Shown here: piece by piece, positions 33,610-41,777 of the stretch | How positions within the stretch are numbered: position 1 is the first letter of the stretch | How the letters are laid out: every line of letters starts with the position of its first letter | Assembly: GCA_018223435.1 (NCBI GenBank) | Contig: JAGTTO010000001.1 | Coordinates: 2,728,001 to 2,792,000, forward strand | Length of the DNA stretch: 64,000 nucleotides | Source: Lachnospiraceae bacterium Marseille-Q4251 | GTDB lineage: Bacteria > Bacillota > Clostridia > Lachnospirales > Lachnospiraceae | Direction: 5' to 3' | Program-made: the position numbers and the translations under genes | The notes under the pieces: generated by a model | Told to the model about the DNA's origin: nothing | The model's database searches: none | Seen by the model: only the letters and a program-made list of their open reading frames with translations

Positions 33610-34230
33610 ATGCCACGCAAACGGACGGGCTATGACGCAGCCTGCTATTACGACGGAAAACTGCTGGGCCGCTGTACCAAAGCGGACAGCGATGCCTATA
33701 CCCTGTTGATGAACGCCTGCGGCGGGGACGCCGCCCGTGTCCTGCGGGAATACGCCTACTTTTCCCCGGAGCTGAAGGCCATCTTGGAAAAGGCGGCTCT
33801 CATGCAGGCGGACCGGAACCGGACGGGCGGAATGTTCCATGCGCCGAAAAGCTCCCCGTGGGGCGAGGTGCAGAGCTGTGAAGTTCTCTGTCCGGGGGTG
33901 TTTCTGGTATCTACCGCCAGCCACGGCGGAACGATGGTGGCAAACGAGGTAGCCGCCGTTCTCTCCCCAGCGGCCAAAAAATGCGGCTTCAAGGACAAGG
34001 GCTATATCTGCTATGAGGAGGACGCACAGGAAAGCGTAGTGCTCCGGGAGCTGCTGGACAAAAAGCTGTGGAAAATCCCTGACCGCATTAAGGACAAAGG
34101 ACAGTTTGAAGAAAAACTCAATCAGTCCATCCGGCAGTATCACCCCGAATACTGGCGGGCAAGGCAGAGCGGACGAGAGGCCGCCGAAGCTGCCCGCAGC
34201 ACAGCCCCGGCCAAAGAGGCCGCAAGATAA
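33610..34230 (+). CDS. DUF7007-like ICE protein
   Basis: A 206-aa protein; ATG at 33610 after AAAGGAGG. The segment SPWGEVQSCEVLCPGVFLVSTASHGGTMVANEVAAVL (about residues 79-115) followed by YICYEEDAQESVVLREL is what I recognise as the DUF7007 pattern, found in ICE and phage-linked proteins near anti-restriction-type domains. The N-terminus (YDAACYYDGKLLGRCTKAD) resembles other ICE hypotheticals. Role unknown. Confidence 0.7.
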   Translation: MPRKRTGYDAACYYDGKLLGRCTKADSDAYTLLMNACGGDAARVLREYAYFSPELKAILEKAALMQADRNRTGGMFHAPKSSPWGEVQSCEVLCPGVFLVSTASHGGTMVANEVAAVLSPAAKKCGFKDKGYICYEEDAQESVVLRELLDKKLWKIPDRIKDKGQFEEKLNQSIRQYHPEYWRARQSGREAAEAARSTAPAKEAAR

Positions 34231-34231
34231 C

Positions 34232-34253
34232 CTCGGGCCATGCTGGCCCGAAG
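34232..34253. repeat. Palindromic repeat copy 3
   Basis: CTCGGGCCA-TGC-TGGCCCGAAG; begins 2 bp after a stop codon and sits just before AAAGGAGG of prgI. Confidence 0.85.
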
Positions 34254-34274
34254 CAATAAAGGAGGTGTACCAAA

Positions 34275-34661
34275 ATGGCCTATGTGCCAGTACCAAAAGA
34301 CCTTTCCAAAATCAAGACAAAGCTGGCCTTCAACCTAACGAAGCGCCAGCTTGTTTGTTTTTCCAGCGCGGCGGCGGTGGGCCTCCCGGCTTACCTGTTT
34401 TCCCGTGGCAGTATCGGGAACAGTGCCGCCATGTTCCTGATGATCGGCCTCATGCTCCCGTTCTTCTTTCTGGCTATGTATGAGCGGGACGGCCTGCCGC
34501 TGGAAAAAGTGCTGAAAAACATCATCCGCACCCGGTTCCTCTATCCCCGGGTGCGGCCTTACAAAACCGAAAACTTCTATGCGCTGCTTAGCGCAAGAAA
34601 GGAGGCGCAGCCGATTGCGAAACAGCAGAAGGGCCGGAAAGCCCGCAGGCAGAAAGCCTGA
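34275..34661 (+). CDS. PrgI-family channel protein
   Basis: A 128-aa PrgI-like membrane protein, the VirB3 counterpart in Gram-positive conjugation. YVPVPKDLSKIKTKLAFNLTKRQLVCF is the family start; two spans follow (about residues 31-47 and 53-68), then RDGLPLEKVLKNIIRTRFLYPRVRPYKTEN. Its 3' end overlaps virB4 by about 47 bp, a coupling also seen in other systems where VirB3 and VirB4 are fused. Confidence 0.9.
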   Translation: MAYVPVPKDLSKIKTKLAFNLTKRQLVCFSSAAAVGLPAYLFSRGSIGNSAAMFLMIGLMLPFFFLAMYERDGLPLEKVLKNIIRTRFLYPRVRPYKTENFYALLSARKEAQPIAKQQKGRKARRQKA

Positions 34662-37008
34662 AAAGCAGGGCCTTACCGGCCTGTTCACGAAAGGAAAGAA
34701 CATTCCCACCACCGCCCAGCAGACCCTCCCTTACCGGGAAATGTACCGGGACGGAGTGTGCCGGGTAGCGGACCGCTATTACACCAAAACCATTGAATAC
34801 GAGGACATCAACTACCAGCTCGCACAGTCCGAAGATCAGGCGGCCATCTTTGACGGGTGGAGCGCCTGCCTTAACTACTTTGACAGCAGCCTTCCGTTCC
34901 AGCTTTCCTTCCTCAACCACCGGAGCCGCCCGGGCAGCCGGTACAGCGTGAACATCCCCATGCAGGACGATGATTACAACAGCGTCCGGTGTGAGTATGT
35001 GGAAATGCTGGAAAACCAGATCGCCAAAAGCAACAACGGCATTGTCCGCACAAAGCTCCTGACCTTCGGCGTGAACGTGGACGACCTTCCCACCGCCAGG
35101 GCAAGGCTGGAACGTGTAGAGGCGGACATTTGCGGGAACTTCAAAAAGCTGGGCGTCAAGTGCCGCTCCCTTTCGGGGCTGGAACGGCTGGAGCTTCTTC
35201 ACGGGCAGCTCCACCCCGGCAGCGGCTCCCCCTTCCGGTTTTCATGGGATATGATCCCCAAAACCGGGCTTTCCACCAAAGACTTTATCGCCCCGGACAG
35301 CTTCGACTTCCGTTTCAGCCGTCTGTTCCGGGTGGGGACGACTTGGGGCGCCGCCTCCTACTTGCAGATTTTGGCCTCGGAGCTCTCGGACAAGCTGCTG
35401 GCGGAGCTTTTGGAAATGGATGCGGAAATGACCATCACCCTCCATATCCAAACCGTCGATCAGGCCGCCGCCGTAAAATCCATCAAGGCCAAAGTCTCCG
35501 ACATTGACAAGATGAAGGTGGAGGAACAAAAGAAGGCAGCCCGGTCAGGGTACGACATGGACATACTTCCGCCCGACCTCGTAACATACAGCAACGACGC
35601 AAAGACCCTTCTGGAAGATTTACAGAGTCGGAATGAAAGAATGTTCCTGCTGACCTTCCTTGTGGTAAACATGGCCCCGACCCGCCGGGAGCTGGACAAT
35701 GACCTGTTCACGGTGTCCGGTATCGTCCAGAAATACAACTGCACCTTGAAGCGGCTGGACTTCCAGCAGGAGGATGGTTTTCTTTCCAGCCTTCCGCTGG
35801 GCCATAACGGCATTGAGATCAAGCGCGGCATGACGACAAGCTCCACGGCCATTTTCGTTCCCTTTATGACGCAGGAGCTCCGCATGGATGGCGAAGCCGT
35901 CTATTACGGGCTCAACGCACTTTCCCATAACGTCATCATGGCAAACCGGAAGAAGCTCAAAAATCCCAACGGCCTGTTCCTCGGCGTGCCGGGCTCCGGC
36001 AAATCCTTTGCCGCAAAGCGGGAGCTTGTGAACGTGTTCCTTGCCACCCGTGACCGGATCATTGTGGTTGATCCGATGGGCGAATATTCGCCCCTTATCA
36101 AGCGGCTGGGCGGACAGGTCATCGAGATCGCCCCGGACAGCCCCCACCACATCAACCCGATGGACATTGATTTGAGCTTCGACGAGGAAAACCCGATGGC
36201 GCTGAAAGCCGACTTTATTCTGTCGCTGATGGAGCTGATCGTTGGCGGCAAGGATGGCTTGCAGCCGGTGGAGCGGACCGTCATTGACCGCTGTGTACGC
36301 CAGATGTACCGGGAACACTTGCAGAACCCGGAAACAAGCAAAATGCCGACCCTCCAAACCCTGTATGACCTGCTCTGTTCCCAGCCGGAGGGCGAGGCGG
36401 TACGGCTGGCAACTGCCCTTGAAATCTATGTGTCGGGTTCCCTTAACGTGTTCAACCATGAAACCAATGTGGACCTGAACCGCCGTCTGGTATGCCTTGA
36501 CTTAAAAAAGCTGGGTGCCGGGCTTCGGACGATTGCCATGCTCATTATGCAGGACTTGGTAAACTCGCAGGTGTCCATGAATTTCCTGCGCGGTATCGCT
36601 ACATGGTGCTACTTCGACGAATTTCATGTGCTGCTCCGCGACCGGCTGACGGCAAGCTATTGTGTGGCGATCTGGAAAATGCTGCGAAAAAAAGGGTGCG
36701 TTCCGAGTGCTTTAACGCAGAACGTAAAGGATTTTCTGGCAAGCCCAGAGATTGAGAACATCTTTGAAAACTCGGACTTCCTTGTGCTGCTCTCGCAGGC
36801 ACAGGGGGACCGGCAGATTTTAGCTAAACAGCTTGGGATCAGCCCCCACCAGCTTTCCTATGTGACCCATACCAATTCCGGCGAAGGGTTGCTGTTCTTC
36901 GGGAATACCACCATCCCGTTTGTTGACCGCTTCCCGCAGAATACCGAGCTGTACGCCATTATGACCACCCGCCCGGAGGACAAAAAACAGGAAATGAACC
37001 GGGCATAA
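34615..37008 (+). CDS. virB4: VirB4-type conjugation ATPase
   Basis: A 797-aa VirB4/TraE ATPase that powers channel assembly and transfer. I take TTG at 34615, 9 nt after GGAGG, as start; ATG at 34579 is in frame but further into prgI. Walker A GVPGSGKSF at about residue 457, VVDPMGEYSPL nearby, Walker B TWCYFDEFHVLL near 664, and the conserved QNVKDFLASPEIENIFENSDF. Full length. It works with the PrgI, TrbL and hydrolase genes around it; its coupling protein would have to be the VirD4 at 10179. Confidence 0.93.
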   Translation: MRNSRRAGKPAGRKPEKQGLTGLFTKGKNIPTTAQQTLPYREMYRDGVCRVADRYYTKTIEYEDINYQLAQSEDQAAIFDGWSACLNYFDSSLPFQLSFLNHRSRPGSRYSVNIPMQDDDYNSVRCEYVEMLENQIAKSNNGIVRTKLLTFGVNVDDLPTARARLERVEADICGNFKKLGVKCRSLSGLERLELLHGQLHPGSGSPFRFSWDMIPKTGLSTKDFIAPDSFDFRFSRLFRVGTTWGAASYLQILASELSDKLLAELLEMDAEMTITLHIQTVDQAAAVKSIKAKVSDIDKMKVEEQKKAARSGYDMDILPPDLVTYSNDAKTLLEDLQSRNERMFLLTFLVVNMAPTRRELDNDLFTVSGIVQKYNCTLKRLDFQQEDGFLSSLPLGHNGIEIKRGMTTSSTAIFVPFMTQELRMDGEAVYYGLNALSHNVIMANRKKLKNPNGLFLGVPGSGKSFAAKRELVNVFLATRDRIIVVDPMGEYSPLIKRLGGQVIEIAPDSPHHINPMDIDLSFDEENPMALKADFILSLMELIVGGKDGLQPVERTVIDRCVRQMYREHLQNPETSKMPTLQTLYDLLCSQPEGEAVRLATALEIYVSGSLNVFNHETNVDLNRRLVCLDLKKLGAGLRTIAMLIMQDLVNSQVSMNFLRGIATWCYFDEFHVLLRDRLTASYCVAIWKMLRKKGCVPSALTQNVKDFLASPEIENIFENSDFLVLLSQAQGDRQILAKQLGISPHQLSYVTHTNSGEGLLFFGNTTIPFVDRFPQNTELYAIMTTRPEDKKQEMNRA

Positions 37009-37012
37009 CACA

Positions 37013-37035
37013 CTTCTGGCCATGTTGGCCCGAGG
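37013..37035. repeat. Palindromic repeat copy 4
   Basis: CTTCTGGCCATG-TTGGCCCGAGG, a diverged copy 5 bp after virB4 and before AAAGGAGGG. Confidence 0.7.
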
Positions 37036-37210
37036 TTTGGAAAGGAGGGATACGTCATCGGAAAGAAACCGGACAAACGGAATTTTCAGAGGCCGGGGCC
37101 GACGGAGGATACCGGGGGCAATCGCCCCGGACCGGCTGAACGGGAAGGACCTTCCCCCGCACCATCCCGGCGTCTGCGGTTTGAGGACGAGGATACCGGA
37201 CAGGACAGCC

Positions 37211-37233
37211 CTTCGGGCCATGATGGTCTGAAG
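37211..37233. repeat. Palindromic repeat copy 5, in an open frame
   Basis: CTTCGGGCCA-TGA-TGGTCTGAAG. Unlike most copies it lies inside an uninterrupted frame (reading Pro-Ser-Gly-His-Asp-Gly-Leu-Lys) continuous with the NlpC/P60 gene. Confidence 0.75.
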
Positions 37234-37287
37234 TCCAAAAGCGGTAAGTTTCAAGAGGACAGCCGGAAAAGCCGTCCCTCTGACCGC

Positions 37288-38955
37288 ATGAGGCAGGAGG
37301 ATGAAGCGGACGGGCCGCAGGATACCGGCAAGGCACAGGAGCCGGAGGGCTCCGCCGAGAAGGTCGGGAGCAAAAAGGGCAAGTACCAGAAAGCACAGGC
37401 AAAAGCGGAACACACCGGGGAAAAGCTGGGAAAGGCCCGGGAGAAACTGGACAAGACCGAGGCAAAACGGGCAGCGAAGAAGCCGCCGGGGCTTGCAAAA
37501 AAGGCAGTCCGGGGAGCCCGTACAGAAGCGTGGTTCTATGTCCACAACAAGATACACGAGGTTGAGCATGAAAATGTGGGTGTGGAAGGAGCCCATAAAT
37601 CCGAGCTGGCCGCAGAGGCCGGAGCCCGGAAACTGACCCGCTATGCCAAACGCCGCTGGCGGGAACACCCAGCCCGGAAGGTGGCAAAGTGGGAACGGAA
37701 GGACATAAAAGCCCGGGCCAATGTGGATTTTCAGAAGATGGCCTCCGAGCACCCGGAACTTGCCAGCAATCCGCTTTCCCGTGTGCAGCAGAAATGGAAA
37801 CTGAAACGCCGGTATTCCAAAGAGGCAAAAGCGGCTGCAAAACAGGGCGCAAAGGCCGCAAAGAAAACCGCTGCCGCTTCGGGAACTGCGACCCGGCGGG
37901 CGGCGCAGTTTGTGACCCGTCATCCCGTGGCGGTGCTGGTCCTGCTCCTGCTGTTGCTGCTCTGTTTTCTTGTGTCGGCGGTAAGTTCCATTTTCCCCAC
38001 GCTTGGCAGCGGCCTTGCCAATGCGTTATCCGGCACCTCCTACGCCTCGGAGGATACGGACCTGCTGGGGGTGGACGAGGACTATACAGCGTTGGAAAAC
38101 GAGCTGGCGCAGACGGTGGCGAACATTGAAAGCACCCATCCCGGCTATGACGAGTACCGCTATTCCGTGGACGAGATCGGCCATAACCCCTATGAGCTGG
38201 CATCCTATTTCTCTGCAAAGTACCATGTCTATTTCCGGGAACAGGTGCAGGACGAACTGCGGGAGATTTTCGAGGCACAGTATGAGCTGACCTTGACGGA
38301 GGAAGTCGAGATACGCTACCGCACCGAAACCAGCACCGACCCGGAGACCGGGGAAACCACCACCGAGGAAGTCCCCTATGAGTATTACATTCTCAATGTG
38401 ACCCTCACAAACAAGACGCTGCCCGCCGTGATCCTGCCGAGGCTTAACGAACAGCAGCGGGAAATCTACACCGTTATGCAGCAGCTCAAAGGCAACAAAC
38501 CCTATCTGTGGGAAGGGATTTACAACGGCGGCGAAGATACCGGCCCCAGCTATGAGATACCCGGCGAGGCGCTGGATGACCCGGCTTTTGCGGCGCTCAT
38601 GGAAGAAGCCACAAAGTACATCGGCTGGCCCTATGTGTGGGGCGGCTCCAGCCCGTCCACCTCCTTTGACTGTTCGGGCTTTGTCTGCTGGGTGTACACG
38701 GCCAGCGGCGTCCACAACCTGCCCCGTACCACGGCGCAGGGCATTTATAACCAGTGCGCTATCATTTCCCCCTCCGAGGCAAAGCCCGGCGACATTATCT
38801 TTTTCACGGGAACCTATGACAGCCCCGGCCCTGTGTCCCATGTGGGGATTTATGTGGGCGACGGGATGATGCTCCATTGTGGTTCGCCCATCCAATACGC
38901 AAACATCAATTCAAGCTACTGGCAGACACATTTCTATGCCTTCGGGCGTTTGTGA
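37288..38955 (+). CDS. NlpC/P60 cell-wall hydrolase of the transfer apparatus
   Basis: At least 555 aa from the first ATG. Plan: a long basic, Lys/Ala-rich cytoplasmic part (1-205), one membrane span VAVLVLLLLLLLCFLVSAVS (about 212-231), an extracellular stalk, and a C-terminal NlpC/P60 domain with the catalytic Cys in TSFDCSGFVCWVY and His in VSHVGIYVGDG. It opens peptidoglycan for the mating channel (VirB1/Tn916 Orf14 role). The frame is open and coding-like back to 37054, where GGAGGG is well placed but no ATG, GTG or TTG exists. Confidence 0.88.
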   Translation: MRQEDEADGPQDTGKAQEPEGSAEKVGSKKGKYQKAQAKAEHTGEKLGKAREKLDKTEAKRAAKKPPGLAKKAVRGARTEAWFYVHNKIHEVEHENVGVEGAHKSELAAEAGARKLTRYAKRRWREHPARKVAKWERKDIKARANVDFQKMASEHPELASNPLSRVQQKWKLKRRYSKEAKAAAKQGAKAAKKTAAASGTATRRAAQFVTRHPVAVLVLLLLLLLCFLVSAVSSIFPTLGSGLANALSGTSYASEDTDLLGVDEDYTALENELAQTVANIESTHPGYDEYRYSVDEIGHNPYELASYFSAKYHVYFREQVQDELREIFEAQYELTLTEEVEIRYRTETSTDPETGETTTEEVPYEYYILNVTLTNKTLPAVILPRLNEQQREIYTVMQQLKGNKPYLWEGIYNGGEDTGPSYEIPGEALDDPAFAALMEEATKYIGWPYVWGGSSPSTSFDCSGFVCWVYTASGVHNLPRTTAQGIYNQCAIISPSEAKPGDIIFFTGTYDSPGPVSHVGIYVGDGMMLHCGSPIQYANINSSYWQTHFYAFGRL

Positions 38956-38977
38956 GCCAGAGGAAAGGAGTCCTTGC

Positions 38978-39244
38978 ATGAACAAGATCGACAAGCTCGA
39001 TAAGGAACTGGAAAAAGCCCGGGAGAAGGCTGCCGAGTGGCAGGCCAAAATCCGGGAGCTGGAAAAGCAGAAACAGGAGGAAGAAAACAGCCAGATCGTG
39101 CAGGCGGTGCGCTCCCTTAAACTGACGCCCGCCCAGCTTATGGCATTTCTGAATGACCCCAAAAACAGCCTTACCGCTTCGGGCCATACTGACCCGAAGC
39201 CGGAGGCACCCGAAAAGGAGGACACAGCCCATGAAGAAAACTAA
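38978..39244 (+). CDS. DUF4315-family ICE protein
   Basis: An 88-aa protein: Lys/Glu coiled coil MNKIDKLDKELEKAREKAAEWQAKIRELE, then VRSLKLTPAQLMAFLNDP, typical of DUF4315. Its C-terminus (ASGHTDPKPEAPEK) is encoded by a palindromic repeat copy. ATG at 38978 after AAAGGAG. It overlaps the DUF4366 gene by 14 bp; the two families are normally neighbours. Confidence 0.85.
   Translation: MNKIDKLDKELEKAREKAAEWQAKIRELEKQKQEEENSQIVQAVRSLKLTPAQLMAFLNDPKNSLTASGHTDPKPEAPEKEDTAHEEN
39177..39199. repeat. Palindromic repeat copy 6, in coding sequence
   Basis: CTTCGGGCCA-TAC-TGACCCGAAG within the end of the DUF4315 gene; AAAGGAGG of the next gene follows 14 bp later. Confidence 0.85.
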
Positions 39245-39878
39245 ATACCGCAGGCTGGCGGCGATGGCTGCCAGCCTTTTGTGTTGCCTGATCTTTACGG
39301 TCCCGGCCTACGCCCAGAGCAGCGAGCCACAGCCGGAGACAGCTCCCGCCCCGGCGGAAACCGAAGCGGAGCCGGAAACACAGAACCCCTTTACCCCGGA
39401 CGGGACGGGAACCGTGGTGGACAACGCCACCGACGAGGACGGTAAAGAGTTTTACACCATTACCACAGCAGACGAGAGCGTGTTTTATCTGGTGATCGAC
39501 AAACAGAAAACCAGCGAGAACGTCTATTTCCTCAATACCGTTACCACAGACGACCTTCTGCCTCTTGCCGAACAGGGTAAGGAACCGCCCAAAGAAGTGA
39601 CCCCGGAGCCAGAGCCAAAGCCCACCGAACCGGTGGAGGAAGTACCGGAATCCGATCCGGAGAAAAAGGACAGCCCCCTTCTCTCTCTGCTCCTGATCGG
39701 TGCGGTGGTGCTGGCCGGCGGTGGGATTGGTTACTATTTCAAGATTTACAAGCCGAAGCATGAAGCCCCGGATTTGGAAGATGATTACTGCGAATATGAG
39801 GACGGGGAGCTGGAGGAGATCTCAGAGGAACCCGATGACGAAGATACCCCGCCATGGGAGGAAGATACGGAGGAATGA
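39231..39878 (+). CDS. DUF4366-family surface protein
   Basis: A 215-aa protein with a signal peptide (KKTKYRRLAAMAASLLCCLIFTVPAYAQS), a Pro/Glu-rich linker, a conserved extracellular domain (GKEFYTITTADESVFYLVIDKQKTSENVYFLN), another Pro/Glu stretch, a C-terminal membrane span LLSLLLIGAVVLAGGGIGYYF and an acidic cytoplasmic tail. This is the DUF4366 plan, a transfer-apparatus surface component of unknown mechanism. Confidence 0.87.
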   Translation: MKKTKYRRLAAMAASLLCCLIFTVPAYAQSSEPQPETAPAPAETEAEPETQNPFTPDGTGTVVDNATDEDGKEFYTITTADESVFYLVIDKQKTSENVYFLNTVTTDDLLPLAEQGKEPPKEVTPEPEPKPTEPVEEVPESDPEKKDSPLLSLLLIGAVVLAGGGIGYYFKIYKPKHEAPDLEDDYCEYEDGELEEISEEPDDEDTPPWEEDTEE

Positions 39879-39880
39879 GA

Positions 39881-40003
39881 ATGAATTTTACAAGCAGCCC
39901 TTTTGAACGAATGATGAAGGAAGTACCGCACCCCGGCTGGAACAATGACGACCCTTGTAAGGGATGCCGTTATCACAAGGAGTGCAAAGGAAAGAAAAAA
40001 TAG
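39881..40003 (+). CDS. Small Cys protein, 40 aa
   Basis: ATG 2 bp after the previous stop, with ACGGAGGAATGAGA upstream. The product MNFTSSPFERMMKEVPHPGW... ends in CKGCRYHKECKGKKK, whose three Cys and His could bind zinc. It has coding composition like its neighbours and is probably conserved in the module; no function known. Confidence 0.6.
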   Translation: MNFTSSPFERMMKEVPHPGWNNDDPCKGCRYHKECKGKKK

Positions 40004-40043
40004 TGCCGGAAGAAGTTCCGGGCGCTGATCGTGGAGTCCCGCC

Positions 40044-40066
40044 CTTCGGGCCATCGTGGCCCGAAG
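40044..40066. repeat. Palindromic repeat copy 7
   Basis: CTTCGGGCCA-TCG-TGGCCCGAAG, perfect 10-bp stem, 6 bp before the ATG at 40073. Here no AGGAGG lies between repeat and start. Confidence 0.85.
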
Positions 40067-40072
40067 TCTTAA

Positions 40073-40474
40073 ATGGACGCCCGGGAGCTGACCCGTGACG
40101 AGAAGAAGAAAATCCGTTCTCTTGTCACGGGGATGTGCGCCAACTATGACCGGGAAAGCGGCCTGTGCCTTCCTCTTGACTGTGCCTGCTATATGCTGCA
40201 CAAGTGCTGGACAGGGGCGTACTGCCGTTATTTTCGTGTGGCTGTCCTGCCTCTTAACCCGGAGCTTCAAGCGGCGCTGACAACGGAAGGCATCTCCCCG
40301 GAGCTGCGAGCCTGTGCGGTCTGCGGAAAGGCGTTTTTGCCCGAGGGGCGTCAAGCCTACTGTTCCGACGCCTGCAAGGCCGAAGGGAACCGCCGAAAAA
40401 GCCGGGAACGCATGAGGAAAATGCGGGAGAAAAGGCCGGGCGGCTGTTACGATTTGCCGCCTCCAAAGGCTTGA
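40073..40474 (+). CDS. Cysteine-rich VLP domain protein
   Basis: A 133-aa protein. MCANYDRESGLCLPLDCACYMLHKCWTGAYCRYF fits the Cys_rich_VLP domain; a second zinc-ribbon-like part CAVCGKAFLPEGRQAYCSDACKAEGNRRKSRERMRKMREK follows with a basic tail. Likely a metal-binding, nucleic-acid-binding protein of the ICE. The start is uncertain because the ATG has only the palindromic repeat upstream and no clear ribosome site. Confidence 0.78.
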   Translation: MDARELTRDEKKKIRSLVTGMCANYDRESGLCLPLDCACYMLHKCWTGAYCRYFRVAVLPLNPELQAALTTEGISPELRACAVCGKAFLPEGRQAYCSDACKAEGNRRKSRERMRKMREKRPGGCYDLPPPKA

Positions 40475-40564
40475 CATTCCGGGCTTTTTTGAGGGTGTTT
40501 CCGGGGTGGGAATATCTTATTACATTTCTCCCCGGTCTGCCCTCTTATTTCGTAACATCCAGCA

Positions 40565-40587
40565 CTTCGGGTCATGTTAGCCCGAGG
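40565..40587. repeat. Palindromic repeat copy 8
   Basis: CTTCGGGTCA-TGT-TAGCCCGAGG, diverged but still pairing; ends 4 bp before AAAGGAGG of the next gene. Confidence 0.75.
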
Positions 40588-40606
40588 CACAGAAAGGAGG
40601 TATCTC

Positions 40607-41197
40607 TTGGAGACAGTACAAGGATATGTGATTTTGAAAGCTGCCACCTTTGAAACCGGACACGGCTTTGCGCTGGGGCATAATCCGGGAGCGCCGAGCC
40701 CCTTTGTGACCTGGCAGTTTACCGAGGGGGAAAACGGCCATCGGGATTACTACTGGGGTCGCTATGGAACCAGTCAGGCATGGGCGCAGAGGGACTTTGA
40801 CCGTCGGATGGACGACTATCAGCAGTTTTACCATGCGGCGGTCAAGCATACCGAGCTGGGACCGGAGGGCGTTTACCGCTATTATTCCACCCAGCGGCCC
40901 GTGGACATAGGAACTTACCCGAAGCTGCCGGATAACCAGCCTCTTTCCATCGTCAACTACGACGATGACAGGCGGCGTCCTGTGGCAGACGGCAGTCTGA
41001 TGGCATGGGGCGAACTGACCTACGCAAAGCCGCTGACCGAAAAGCAGATGGAGGATTATGAACTGAAACCAGCACCGGGCAATCCTGACCGGGTGCGCCC
41101 ATCCATTACCGCCCGGCTCAAAGAAGGAACCAGAGGGCAGGAACCCCCGAAGGAGCCCGGCCAGAAGCGGAGCCATAAAAACCATGAGGAACGATAA
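40607..41197 (+). CDS. ICE hypothetical protein, 196 aa
   Basis: TTG start at 40607, 7 nt after AGGAGG. The N-terminal half, YVILKAATFETGHGFALGHNPGAPSPFVTWQF ... RDYYWGRYGTSQAWAQRDFDRRM, is a compact conserved domain I have seen only as ICE hypothetical; the C-terminal part is Pro/Lys-rich. It precedes the DUF4316-like gene, so it may belong to the large polyvalent or anti-restriction type of ICE domains, which is a guess. Confidence 0.65.
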   Translation: METVQGYVILKAATFETGHGFALGHNPGAPSPFVTWQFTEGENGHRDYYWGRYGTSQAWAQRDFDRRMDDYQQFYHAAVKHTELGPEGVYRYYSTQRPVDIGTYPKLPDNQPLSIVNYDDDRRRPVADGSLMAWGELTYAKPLTEKQMEDYELKPAPGNPDRVRPSITARLKEGTRGQEPPKEPGQKRSHKNHEER

Positions 41198-41209
41198 AGG
41201 AGGAACGCC

Positions 41210-41392
41210 ATGCACGAAAAAGACAACTATCTGAAAACCGCCGAGCTCTCCACGGAGCAGAACTGCAACATGATCGACGGCGTACCCAACAACACGCCCA
41301 TCCCACCCACGCCCCCGGAGCTGGACGCAAAACCGCTTGATAAGGTAAAGGAACCCAAAGAGCGCCGGAAAGGCCGGGAGCTGGAACGCTGA
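41210..41392 (+). CDS. DUF4316-like small protein
   Basis: A 60-aa protein: KDNYLKTAELSTEQNCNMIDGVPNNTPIPPTPP has the DUF4316 signature (NYxxTAE...NMIDGxxNN), then a Lys/Glu tail. In the protein at 62016 the same motif (EANYNMIDNVLNNMP) sits downstream of a YodL domain in one chain, so here the domain stands alone. Its stop overlaps the mobC start by one base. Confidence 0.72.
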   Translation: MHEKDNYLKTAELSTEQNCNMIDGVPNNTPIPPTPPELDAKPLDKVKEPKERRKGRELER

Positions 41393-41733
41393 TGAAGAAC
41401 CGCAAGCGGAATGTCCATCTGCATGTCATGGTAACGCCGGACGAGCTGGCAGCCATCCATGAGCGGATGGCCGAGGTGGGCATTTCCAACGCCGGGGCTT
41501 ATGTACGGAAAATGGCTCTGAATGGGTATATCCTGCACATCGACCTTGCGCCCGTAAAAGAGCTGATCTCTCTGCAACGGCGCTGTTCTAACAATCTCAA
41601 TCAGGTTGCCATACACGCACATACCTATGGCGTGTACCCGGAGGAAATCGACGGATTGAAGCGGGACTATGAAAAGCTGTGGGGCGAGGTGTCAAAGGTG
41701 CTGCGGGAGCTCTCCGAGCTGGTGGCAAAGTAA
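41392..41733 (+). CDS. mobC: MobC relaxosome accessory protein (G)
   Basis: A 113-aa MobC-family protein. A ribbon-helix-helix-like start (NRKRNVHLHVMVTPDELAAIHERMAEVGISNAGAYVRKMAL) is followed by LISLQRRCSNNLNQVAIHAHTYGVY. It would bind oriT with the relaxase at 43748. The relaxase normally follows closely; here a PIN-like cargo gene and CD1845 intervene. Coupled to the previous gene. Confidence 0.87.
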   Translation: MKNRKRNVHLHVMVTPDELAAIHERMAEVGISNAGAYVRKMALNGYILHIDLAPVKELISLQRRCSNNLNQVAIHAHTYGVYPEEIDGLKRDYEKLWGEVSKVLRELSELVAK

Positions 41734-41742
41734 ATAAAAAAT

Positions 41743-41772
41743 GGGCGGCAACCGTATTATTGGCTGCCGCCC
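41743..41772. terminator. Terminator between mobC and the PIN gene
   Basis: GGGCGGCA / TGCCGCCC (41743-41750 and 41765-41772), followed by ACTTTTC on the plus strand and, read in reverse, by a T-rich stretch (TTTTTTATT), so it can serve both convergent genes. Confidence 0.75.
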
Positions 41773-41777
41773 ACTTT

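Noticed and set aside
32836..34296. Long minus-strand open frame of 486 codons
   Set aside because: It lies opposite trbL, the SpoVG-like and DUF7007 genes in high-GC DNA; no family features and no ribosome site. A shadow frame.
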